Shown here in pieces: positions 46,643-54,851 of a DNA stretch of 64,000 nt. This DNA comes from an uncultured Planctomycetaceae bacterium (GTDB lineage Bacteria; Planctomycetota; Planctomycetia; Pirellulales; Pirellulaceae). A program made the translations under genes and the position numbers. The stretch lies in NCBI GenBank assembly GCA_903863885.1, contig CAIPEB010000768.1:1-64000 (forward strand), in the 5' to 3' direction. Below the pieces are notes generated by a model. That model saw only the letters and a program-made list of their open reading frames with translations, made no database searches and was not told the DNA's origin. Within the stretch, counting starts at the first letter, position 1. Each line of letters begins with the position of its first letter.

Positions 46643-48088
46643 ATGAACGCAGACCAAGCGGATGCCGGTGCGGAATCCCCGGCGGAAGACATTCTGAGAA
46701 CTGCCCAGCGGCTTCGCCAAGGCATCACCGGCGACCTGCACGAATACTGGGTGGAGGCGATTTACGCTGATGCCGCCCGCATCGCGGACCGCGCGGTCTC
46801 CCGCCCGGAAAAAAAAGCACGCCCCACGTGGGATCGCACCATCGACCGCATCGTGACAAGCCGCCTCTGGGGTTTCCCCATCATGGCTGTGCTGTTTACG
46901 GGAATGTTCTGGATCACCATTTCCGGTGCCAACATTCCGTCGGGCTGGATCTCGAATCTGCTGATCGACAGAATCTGTCCGCTCCTTCGACAATCTGCCG
47001 ACGCGGTGGGCTTTCCCTGGTGGCTCAAGGGGCTGTTGGTGGACGGGATCTACCTGTGCACGGCGTGGATCATCGCCGTGATGCTGCCGCCGATGGCAAT
47101 CTTTTTTCCGCTCTTCACCATCCTCGAGGATTACGGCTATTTGCCGCGTGTGGCATTCAACCTGGATAACCTGTTTCGGAAGGCGGGTGCTCACGGCAAG
47201 CAATCGATGAGCATGATGATGGGCTTCGGCTGCAATTCGGCAGGTGTCGTCGCCACGCGGATCATCGACAGCCCGCGCGAGAGGCTGATCGCCATCCTCA
47301 CCAACAACTTCGCGTTGTGCAATGGTCGCTGGCCCACGCAGTTCCTCATCGCCTCGGTCTTCATCGGGTCGCTGGTGCCGGCCTACCTCGCGGGATTCGT
47401 GGCCGCAGCCTCGGTCACGGGCATCGCGATGCTGGGCGTTGCAGCGACGTTCGTTATCTCGTGGCTGCTGTCCCGATCGGTGCTCAAGGGCGAAGTCTCG
47501 ACATTCAGCCTCGAACTTCCGCCGTATCGGCCGCCGCGGATCTGGCAAGCGATCTACACCTCGCTGCTCGACCGCACCCTGTTCGTGCTCTGGCGAGCGA
47601 TCGTGTTCGCCGTTCCGGCCGGCGCAGTGATCTGGCTCAGCGCGAATCTGAGCATCGGCGGGCAGAGCATCGCGGAACACTTCGTCAATCTGCTGAACCC
47701 GATCGGTCTGCTGATCGGATTGAATGGCGTCATCCTGTTCGCCTACGTTGTGGCGATTCCCGCAAACGAGATCGTCATCCCCACGATCCTGATGCTCACC
47801 GTGCTGACCACCGGTTCAACCGCAATGGGGCAGGGGGCAGGCGTCCTGTTCGAGATCCAATCCGAGGGAGCGCTGCGTGAATTGCTGCACTCCGGCGGGT
47901 GGACCCTGCTCACCGCCGTGAACCTGATGCTGTTCAGCCTGCTCCATAATCCGTGCAGCACGACGATCTACACGATCTACCGCGAAACGGGCAGTGCCCG
48001 ATGGACGGCCATCGCCACGCTGCTGCCCCTGGCCATGGGGTTCGCCGTCACGTTCACGGTCGCTGCGATCTGGCGCATGTTCACCTGA
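46643..48088 (+). CDS. feoB: FeoB C-terminal part: membrane transporter domain
   Basis: A 481-residue membrane protein. Residues 15-55 ([39 protein letters not shown]) continue the GDI/linker helices of FeoB, then about eight to nine membrane helices follow with FeoB core motifs: [24 protein letters not shown] (Gate I, conserved Cys) and [15 protein letters not shown]. No good ribosome site precedes ATG 46643, and the same frame has a stop at 46628, so translation probably depends on the upstream gene. The Gate motifs vary from the usual GCNVPGI and SCSARLP. It forms the iron channel with the G-domain protein. Confidence 0.88.
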   Translation: MNADQADAGAESPAEDILRTAQRLRQGITGDLHEYWVEAIYADAARIADRAVSRPEKKARPTWDRTIDRIVTSRLWGFPIMAVLFTGMFWITISGANIPSGWISNLLIDRICPLLRQSADAVGFPWWLKGLLVDGIYLCTAWIIAVMLPPMAIFFPLFTILEDYGYLPRVAFNLDNLFRKAGAHGKQSMSMMMGFGCNSAGVVATRIIDSPRERLIAILTNNFALCNGRWPTQFLIASVFIGSLVPAYLAGFVAAASVTGIAMLGVAATFVISWLLSRSVLKGEVSTFSLELPPYRPPRIWQAIYTSLLDRTLFVLWRAIVFAVPAGAVIWLSANLSIGGQSIAEHFVNLLNPIGLLIGLNGVILFAYVVAIPANEIVIPTILMLTVLTTGSTAMGQGAGVLFEIQSEGALRELLHSGGWTLLTAVNLMLFSLLHNPCSTTIYTIYRETGSARWTAIATLLPLAMGFAVTFTVAAIWRMFT

Positions 48089-48134
48089 ACCAGGCGGCAT
48101 ATTTTCGAGCGACGCACTTCGGAGATTCCGCAAG

Positions 48135-48926
48135 ATGAGAGTCGGATACGTTCAATTTGCTCCCTCGCTCGGAGACCTGGACGCGACACTCGGCAACCTG
48201 GAAGAACTGCTGCCGCGCGTCATGCCCGCCGACCTGATCGTGCTCCCCGAACTCTGCAACTCGGGCTACAACTTTGCCAGCCGCGAGCAGGCTATATCGA
48301 CAGCCGAACAGATCACCGACAGCAGCTTTATCGCATTCCTCGCGGAGCATTGCCGAAAGCGGCGATGCCACATCGTTTCGGGATTCAACGAGCGCGAAGG
48401 CGAACGTCTGTACAACTCGGCCGTGTTCGTGGGACCAAGCGGCTGCAGCGGCCTCTATCGCAAGCTGCATCTGTTCTATCGTGAACAGGATTTTTTCGAA
48501 CCTGGCAACGTCGGACTGCCTGTGTTCGAATGCGGTCCCGCGAAGATCGGCATACAGGTCTGCTTCGACTGGCTGTTTCCCGAATCGTGGCGAGTGCTGG
48601 CAATCCAGTCGGCCGATATCATCTGCCATCCCTGCAATCTCGTGCTGCCCGGCATGTGCCAGCGCGCGATTCCCATCCATGCGATGATCAACCGATTCTA
48701 CATCGTGACAGCAAACCGGGTGGGGAGCGAGGGAGACCTGTCGTTCACCGGAGCATCGCTGATTGCGTCTCCACGCGGCGAAGTCCTGACTCAAGGGCCC
48801 CCGGATACCGCGCACGTTTCGGTCGTGGACGTGGACCTGAGTCGCTCGCGCGACAAACAGATCACGCCGATGAACCACCTGATCCAATGCCGCAGACCGG
48901 ATCAGTACGGACTGCTGACGGAGTGA
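48135..48926 (+). CDS. Carbon-nitrogen hydrolase (nitrilase superfamily)
   Basis: A 263-residue cytoplasmic amidase-type enzyme. ATG 48135 follows GGAG by about 10 bases; the frame upstream overlaps feoB and is rejected. The Glu-Lys-Cys triad is present: ILPELCNSGYNF style Glu (VLPELCNSG), Lys in LYRKLHLF and nucleophile Cys in IQVCFDWLFPESWR. The overall pattern resembles N-carbamoylputrescine amidase/omega-amidase-like branches. Located 46 bases after feoB on the same strand, it may be cotranscribed, but no functional link to iron is evident. Confidence 0.9.
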   Translation: MRVGYVQFAPSLGDLDATLGNLEELLPRVMPADLIVLPELCNSGYNFASREQAISTAEQITDSSFIAFLAEHCRKRRCHIVSGFNEREGERLYNSAVFVGPSGCSGLYRKLHLFYREQDFFEPGNVGLPVFECGPAKIGIQVCFDWLFPESWRVLAIQSADIICHPCNLVLPGMCQRAIPIHAMINRFYIVTANRVGSEGDLSFTGASLIASPRGEVLTQGPPDTAHVSVVDVDLSRSRDKQITPMNHLIQCRRPDQYGLLTE

Positions 48927-49081
48927 GGGTTCCGATTGCAGGATCCGAGTACGGCAAATGCCTGCGTTCGACGCCTATCTCCGATGCACAACGGATTCTG
49001 GCAGCTGTCCATGGCGACTGGGGAAATGGACAGCTACGTTTCAAAATGCCGCCGGCGAAAAAGAAATGAGTTGAGCCACGC

Positions 49082-49130
49082 AGCCGCGTCTCTCCAAGAG
49101 GCGAAGTTCGCGTCTCGGAGAGACGCGGCT
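49082..49130. repeat. Perfect 14-bp palindromic hairpin between convergent genes
   Basis: AGCCGCGTCTCTCC (49082-49095) and GGAGAGACGCGGCT (49117-49130) are exact complements with a 21-base spacer containing further partial copies of the GCGTCTC core. It lies between the convergent amidase and DUF362 genes. It may terminate both transcripts or belong to a REP-like family. Confidence 0.65.
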
Positions 49131-49192
49131 ACATGGGCACAACCGCTAACCTGCTAAATACGGCCACCAAAAAGCAAATCTCGAATTCGCTC

Positions 49193-50539
49193 TTACGCTC
49201 GTGCGTCCACGGATACCAGATCGATGCCTTCGCCCGAGCCGAGGTTTCGCGAGTATTTCTTTTCGCTCGCGTTGTTCCAGTGCTCGTGCACGCCGAGGCT
49301 TGCGAGCCGTTCGGTGGGTGCCGCGTGATTGGGATCGTAAAACGTCCCCGACGGCGGATCGTGGGCGAGCGCTGCCTCGCGCAGATAGTCGTCGACGCCG
49401 GGTTGCCGCGGAAAATCGTCCCACTCGGCCTGCAGAAAATCCAGGCCGACCGAATCGACCGCGACGGGATCCTGCGAGGCCAACAGGCTGCAGGTCCAGC
49501 TTCCCGAGAAGGGCGGCGATGCCCAGCGGCGCGGAACCGGATCAACGGGATGCTTGCCCGAATAAATGCCGTCGATCAGATAGACCATGGTCTTGCCGCC
49601 CAGATGAGCGTGTCCCATCAGATCGACCTGTTCGCGGTACGCGCCCCACCGTTTGGCAAACGACGCACGATGCATGTCGTAGTAACCCGCCTGCACCGGC
49701 CAGCGCACCAGCGAACCGAAATGGTTCTTGCCGCAGAGGGTAACACCCGTTGCGGTGTGCGCCTTGAGACTGGCGAAGTTGATCATGTAGTCCGTCTCGG
49801 CAATGCAGCTTGGCAGGAAGTCGGGAGAGACTCCTTCGGGACGGCAACTCCAATACAGCGAGATCGGCGAATTGGCAACCTGGATGCGGTCGAACCGCCC
49901 CGCATAATCGCTGTACTGCGAATCGGGGAAATCGCGTTTCAGAATGTCGTAGTACTCGTGCACCAGATACGCCAGCGAATCGCACACCATGATGTCGCGC
50001 GGTCGAACGCCGATCGCTCCGACCAATTGCCGCATCACGGCGATGATCATCTGCGGCGAGGTGTTCATATAGTCCTGCCGCTTGATCAATTTGTACGTAT
50101 CCGGATCGACGGCCCCCTCGCGCCAGATCATGCCTACCCAGTTGGGCTTGATCACGATCTTCTGTCCGGCCTGATATGCCGTATCGCCTTTGCCGCGCGA
50201 CTTGTTGAAATGCCGGAACAGTTTGTCCCAGGCGGCTGCCGCCGTACTCTCGTTCGTCAACTCGCACACCGCGCGCAGCACCATGGCATCCGCGCGATCC
50301 TGCCGAGTCCGGTCGCCCTCATACCAACGGCCGTCGCCCGGGCCTTTCCAGGTCGTAATCGAAGGGTCGTGCACCCACACCACGCGACCGGGATAAATGC
50401 CCTTGGCCGTGCCGATCGGCTTGGCAGGTTCGCCAGTCACCGCCTTGGATTCGCCCGCCCAGACAGTTGACAGCCCGGCTGCTCCACCAATCGCCGCGGC
50501 ACGTTCCATGAACTTGCGTCGGTTGAGTCGGTCGCACAT
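49193..50539 (-). CDS. DUF362 protein with Tat-like signal
   Basis: A 448-residue protein. ATG 50539 has GGAGGG 7 bases upstream; the frame to 50572 is noise. A twin-arginine-type leader (LNRRKFMERAAAIGGAAG) precedes the DUF362 domain: IVIKPNWVGMIW, DIMVCDSLAYLVHEYY, NFASLKAHTATGVTLCGKNHFGSL, and YLIDGIYSG, with the Asp/His-rich pocket typical of DUF362. These proteins are widespread and uncharacterised; some carry Fe-S clusters. The gene is 37 bases downstream of the GH99-like gene on the same strand, and the two may form an operon. Confidence 0.82.
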   Translation of the reverse strand: MCDRLNRRKFMERAAAIGGAAGLSTVWAGESKAVTGEPAKPIGTAKGIYPGRVVWVHDPSITTWKGPGDGRWYEGDRTRQDRADAMVLRAVCELTNESTAAAAWDKLFRHFNKSRGKGDTAYQAGQKIVIKPNWVGMIWREGAVDPDTYKLIKRQDYMNTSPQMIIAVMRQLVGAIGVRPRDIMVCDSLAYLVHEYYDILKRDFPDSQYSDYAGRFDRIQVANSPISLYWSCRPEGVSPDFLPSCIAETDYMINFASLKAHTATGVTLCGKNHFGSLVRWPVQAGYYDMHRASFAKRWGAYREQVDLMGHAHLGGKTMVYLIDGIYSGKHPVDPVPRRWASPPFSGSWTCSLLASQDPVAVDSVGLDFLQAEWDDFPRQPGVDDYLREAALAHDPPSGTFYDPNHAAPTERLASLGVHEHWNNASEKKYSRNLGSGEGIDLVSVDARA

Positions 50540-50576
50540 GAGGGAACCCTCCATCCGGATGTGAAAAGACAAGCGG

Positions 50577-52592
50577 CTATTGTTTCCAGCTGAACCGATA
50601 GTTGAAGCGGCGATTCGGCGCGCTGTCGCCGTCCGTGCACAGAGAAATCGCGTCTTTCAGTTCTGCCGGATGATCGCACCAGTGAAAGTCGAATCCGCAA
50701 GCGTCGCCGGCAGCTCCCAGCAACTTTCGCGGCACGCAGACTTCCACCGCCGCACCGGCGCAGGCGTACTGAACTTCGACCGGATCGCCCCAACTCTGCG
50801 AATTCGCGTCATATCGCATCAGTGTCGTGGTATCGGCATCGATCACCTTGTTATTCAACAGGAAATCATAACCGCACCAGCCTGTGGAAGCATTCCGATC
50901 CGAATCGACAAGCAGCAACATCCATCGTTCGTCCGTGGAGGGCGTAAGCGGTTCGCGGGTGCCGGCATAGAAATAGACATTTTCCGCATCGACGCCGACT
51001 TTGCACGAGACGATGTCGTTGCGGCCCGAATCGTTGCGGTAATGCAGCCCGCCATAACCGGCATAATCGCGGTGGAACGTATCTCCCACCGTGTCCCGAT
51101 ACTCAACGTCAACGCTTTTCCAATCCGAAAAGTCGCCGTCCACTTTGATCGCCACTGTGCCTTTCGACTCCGGCACGGGGCGCGCGCCTTTGTAGCGGCG
51201 AATATTCTCGACCATCTGCATGTAGTAGTTGTCGGTGTAGCCCCCTCGCATGGGTTGAATGCAGCGGTTGAACTCGGCGTTGTACTGGTCGATGAACTGG
51301 TACGTTCCGGCGCGGCGCATGAACGGGACCGTCTTGCCCTCCCCGGGCTGATACTTGCCGGCCGTCCATTCGTTCCAGTCGTTGATGTAAAGGAACTGGG
51401 GATCGGACGCGATTGCTTCGTCCCACCGTTGCTGAAAATAGATTCCATATCCTTCCGGGTGCTCGACCGTCTTTCCCAGCCATGGCACATGCGTGGGAAC
51501 CGGCAGGTCAAATTCGTTCAACTGCGGTTCTCCGTGCTCCTTCGTCCAGCACTTGCCCGTCAGCGACGAAGGATGTTGAGCCGGCGTCACTGCGGCCTCT
51601 TCGCGCACGCCCCGATGCGTGGACACCCGCGAATCGGGAGCCATTGCCGCAACCCGCTTGTCGCCCATGTCATAGCCGAAACTCCAGTTGTCCTCGGTGC
51701 CGATAAAGCGTTTGCCGGCCCACTCATAGTAGCCCCACCACATCGTCCGGAGCGTAAAGAAGTCTTTCACTTCCTTCGTATAGTCCTTATAGAACTGCTC
51801 AGTATATTCGGGATCTTTATAGTGAGGGTGCTTTTCGTCCGTGGACGCGGCCGGATCATAGTGCGGGTTCGGGCATTTAATCCCGGTGCCGTTCGCATCG
51901 ACCGACGGCGAACCGTTGTAGAGCAGCAGCGGCTTGTCGTCCCAGTAGAACCAGAGGTCTTTGTAGCGTTCGGTCTTGTAGATCTGCTCGTACAGATCCT
52001 GCACCACGGTGATGCAGGGACCGTTGAACGCCCAGAAGCAGAACTTCGGGACGCGATTACCCTCGGCCTTCATTTTCTGCATCACCGGAAAGACCACGTG
52101 CCACTCGTCCCAGTAGCGCACGGCGTTGGTGACATCCATAACGAGCACATCCACGCCCGCGTCGGCGAGCATCGCCATGTCCTGCCGGATGACATACTCG
52201 TCCTTGCTGAGGAAATACCCCGTTTCCGGTTCGCCCCAGTGGTACGATCCCCATTTCCAGAGCGGGTTCTTTGCGTCGAGCCTCGCGTTGGGATCCTGCG
52301 CGAGGATCTTCGACACATCAGCCCCGAAGGGGCCGGGCACATTGGCCAGAGAATCGCTATGCCAGGTGATGTAGAAGATGCCCACCACGCGGCGTTTGTC
52401 GGTTCGCGGCGCACCGACCTTGGAAGCGTCCGGAGTCACGCGTCCCAGCGCATCGGTCGCCACCCAGGTGTCCTGGAAAAGATCACGCCCCGCTTCCTCC
52501 GCGCGGCCGGAGAACGTGGCAGCACAAGTCGCCGCCAACAGGACCGTGAAGAGAAGGCAGGACCGCCAATTGATGAGGTGCCGCTCACGCAT
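50577..52592 (-). CDS. Secreted GH99-like (DUF5010-type) glycosidase with C-terminal CBM9-like domain
   Basis: A 671-residue protein. ATG 52592 (GGAG about 9 bases upstream) starts the signal peptide (INWRSCLLFTVLLAATCAATFSG); the frame to 52664 is rejected. Residues about 40-480 form a TIM barrel: VVGIFYITWHSDS, MLADAGVDVLVMDVTNAVRYWDEW, FYWDDKPLLL, and YINDWNEWTAGKYQPG, the WNEW motif of GH99/GH71-like endo-acting mannosidases and WbsX-like proteins. About 495-671 are a CBM9-like sandwich (IKVDGDFSDWKSVDVEY, LLLVDSDRNASTGWCGYDFLLN). It probably acts on an extracellular glycan; the substrate is not known. Confidence 0.8.
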   Translation of the reverse strand: MRERHLINWRSCLLFTVLLAATCAATFSGRAEEAGRDLFQDTWVATDALGRVTPDASKVGAPRTDKRRVVGIFYITWHSDSLANVPGPFGADVSKILAQDPNARLDAKNPLWKWGSYHWGEPETGYFLSKDEYVIRQDMAMLADAGVDVLVMDVTNAVRYWDEWHVVFPVMQKMKAEGNRVPKFCFWAFNGPCITVVQDLYEQIYKTERYKDLWFYWDDKPLLLYNGSPSVDANGTGIKCPNPHYDPAASTDEKHPHYKDPEYTEQFYKDYTKEVKDFFTLRTMWWGYYEWAGKRFIGTEDNWSFGYDMGDKRVAAMAPDSRVSTHRGVREEAAVTPAQHPSSLTGKCWTKEHGEPQLNEFDLPVPTHVPWLGKTVEHPEGYGIYFQQRWDEAIASDPQFLYINDWNEWTAGKYQPGEGKTVPFMRRAGTYQFIDQYNAEFNRCIQPMRGGYTDNYYMQMVENIRRYKGARPVPESKGTVAIKVDGDFSDWKSVDVEYRDTVGDTFHRDYAGYGGLHYRNDSGRNDIVSCKVGVDAENVYFYAGTREPLTPSTDERWMLLLVDSDRNASTGWCGYDFLLNNKVIDADTTTLMRYDANSQSWGDPVEVQYACAGAAVEVCVPRKLLGAAGDACGFDFHWCDHPAELKDAISLCTDGDSAPNRRFNYRFSWKQ

Positions 52593-52673
52593 GAGAACTC
52601 GCTCCGTTGGTTCGCTCGATTCTATGGGACAAGGTGCGTTAGAGACGATTAGTGACACACGCACCTCCGTATT

Positions 52674-54608
52674 TCAGGGATCTTGACCGACCGTCAACAT
52701 GGCCTCAGTCCACTCACGCAATTCCCAGTCGCCCCAGGCCACGTCGGCGGTCAGCAATCGAATTCCGTCGGCCGTTTCCGCTGGAGCGGCAGCGGTGATT
52801 TCCACGGCCGCCTCGGTCCTGGCCGGAATGCTGATCGGTTGGGGAGTCATCGACACGAGCGTGAAGCCCGCCGGAAGGTTCGGCTTCACGCAAAACGTCT
52901 GTGCTTTTTCCGAGTGGTTCCAAATGCGCAACTCAACGCGACTCGGCGTTCCGGGCCGCATCTTCAGCGCATATGGATAGAAACGGGCCCACCCCTCATC
53001 GAGCCCGAAATTGGGATCGTCCCAGGGAAGCAGCGCTCGCAGCAGTTCAATTCGTTCGCGAATCGTCCGCTCCATCCGTTCGATCTGAGAGGCGCTGAAA
53101 CGAAACGCCGGTTCGACGTGCTGGTTGATCAGCATCGCGTTGGGAGCGACCCGCTTGACCAGCCCCAGGCACAACAGGAAGCCCGCTCCGTCCGCAAGGA
53201 GATCACGATTCTGCAGACAGTAGTCGTCGATCCCCGAAGGCGTGAACGAGTCGCCGATGAAGAAGTACTGTTCGCCCCCCTCCTTGTCCACCAGCAGTGC
53301 ATCGTGCAGCAGCGTCTGGCCGGGGAAAAAGAAAAGAGTGAACTTGAACTCCTTCCACTTCCAGGTGGTGCCGCTCGGGTCGCAGCTGGTAATCCGCACG
53401 GGGTTCATGGTCAGACAGGGAAGGCGATACGCGGACGGATTCTCGAGGATATCCCGGCATTGGGGCGAGGCGTGCACGACAGCCCTGAACTCGGCCGCCG
53501 CCCTGGCAACCTCGTTCGTGTGATCGTCGTGATAGTGCGTAATGAAGATGTGCTCGATCGACTTCACTTTGCCCACAGCTTGGAGTTTCTTCACTTCATC
53601 GAGGATGTGTTGACTCCCGCAATCGACGAGAAAGCCCGTTCCATCGGCCGAAATCAGCAGCCTCGCGTTGTCGATCGGAACGATCCAGTCAGGCAGTTTC
53701 TGCACCGTCTCGGCCAGCGGCATCCACTCCACGGTCGCGTCTTTTCCCAGGACCCTCCGGGCTTTCGCGAGTATGTGCTCATCGTGGAAATACCAGCGCA
53801 GCGCATCGATCGACAAGTAGTTCCTGTAGAACTTCTCGATGCGGCCGATCAGCGTTTCGATGGCCTTGGCTGGTTCGGTGATCACGGGCCCGCGACTCGG
53901 TACGATCACATCCGGTTTCTCGGCAGCGACCTTGCGCAAACTCGCGACCACATCGGCGAGTCGTGCCGCGTAGCCGTGATAGCCGCCGATCTTCGCGGCG
54001 GGAATGGCGTCCTGCAGGCTGTAGAGGTCGAAGAGCCTGCCGCCGTCGCAGAGCAGGTCGCCCGTGAAGGCGAAACGCCGCCCCTCAAGATCCATGAGGT
54101 ATGTCACGCTGCCGCGAGTGTAGCCCGGAGTATCGAGCACACGGATCGGCACTCCGTTCCAGTCCAATCGATCGCCGTCTCTGGCGGTCGCAGATACCGC
54201 GATCGGTTCGCCGAGAAGCTTGCTGGTCTGCTGAGCGTAGTCGTGGAAGCGTTTCTGCGCGAACTCGGACCAGAACTGCGCGGCCTGCGTGAATTGTTCG
54301 GCCTCGGCCGCCGGCACGATGGCTTTGGCTCCGCCGGCCACCAGAGATCTTGCGGCCCAAGCCGCATCGCGGCGCGCATGGGTCAGCAGGACCGTATCGG
54401 CCGCAGGCGGATTCTCGCGAGGATCGCCGTAGATTGAAAGCGTTTTGCCGTCGCGTGAAACCAGCACTCCGTTTACAGCGCCTCGCACCACGCGAACCTG
54501 CTTGCCCAGCTCTTCGATCCGGGACTCACCCGCACGTGTCGGACCGGCATTCAACACAGCGAGCATCGCAACGATGCCTGCGGTCAGTTGGATTTTCGAG
54601 TGATTCAT
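52674..54608 (-). CDS. Exported tandem metallo-beta-lactamase-fold protein (first domain degenerate)
   Basis: A 644-residue protein. ATG 54608 opens a signal peptide (IQLTAGIVAMLAVLNAGPTRAG); the frame to 54746 is noise. Domain 1 (about 35-265) keeps MBL layout but has lost ligands: THARRDA at 76-82 for THxHxDH, TPGYTRG for PGHT, and PSRGP for PGHGP. Domain 2 (about 300-500) has an intact THYHDDHTNE (H358, H360, D362, H363), FFIGDSFTPS and NQHVEP. A C-terminal beta-sandwich (about 540-640) follows. Domain 2 is probably a zinc hydrolase; domain 1 may be a pseudoenzyme or substrate clamp. Substrate unknown. Confidence 0.85.
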   Translation of the reverse strand: MNHSKIQLTAGIVAMLAVLNAGPTRAGESRIEELGKQVRVVRGAVNGVLVSRDGKTLSIYGDPRENPPAADTVLLTHARRDAAWAARSLVAGGAKAIVPAAEAEQFTQAAQFWSEFAQKRFHDYAQQTSKLLGEPIAVSATARDGDRLDWNGVPIRVLDTPGYTRGSVTYLMDLEGRRFAFTGDLLCDGGRLFDLYSLQDAIPAAKIGGYHGYAARLADVVASLRKVAAEKPDVIVPSRGPVITEPAKAIETLIGRIEKFYRNYLSIDALRWYFHDEHILAKARRVLGKDATVEWMPLAETVQKLPDWIVPIDNARLLISADGTGFLVDCGSQHILDEVKKLQAVGKVKSIEHIFITHYHDDHTNEVARAAAEFRAVVHASPQCRDILENPSAYRLPCLTMNPVRITSCDPSGTTWKWKEFKFTLFFFPGQTLLHDALLVDKEGGEQYFFIGDSFTPSGIDDYCLQNRDLLADGAGFLLCLGLVKRVAPNAMLINQHVEPAFRFSASQIERMERTIRERIELLRALLPWDDPNFGLDEGWARFYPYALKMRPGTPSRVELRIWNHSEKAQTFCVKPNLPAGFTLVSMTPQPISIPARTEAAVEITAAAPAETADGIRLLTADVAWGDWELREWTEAMLTVGQDP

Positions 54609-54851
54609 CGAATGCCACCTTCTGTTGCCTGTGGGTTCATTCGGACGTTTTCGCGTGCTGGATCTCGGAAGGTCACCGGACATGGGCGGGAAAGTGCTGG
54701 ACGGTCGCGGTCGTTGGATTGTCGATGTGCCCGGCAAGCATGTCAATCATCGGCCTCGCCCATTTCCCGAGCGTCCGTAATTCGCCACAATACTTCATAC
54801 TGCACGTGAGACAATTCGCTGACGATTTCACCAATCGACGAGACTTGCGTT

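Noticed and set aside
46332-46646. 104-codon ORF spanning the feoB break, ending 4 bases into the second part
   Set aside because: Its protein has no FeoB character; it is out of frame with both halves.
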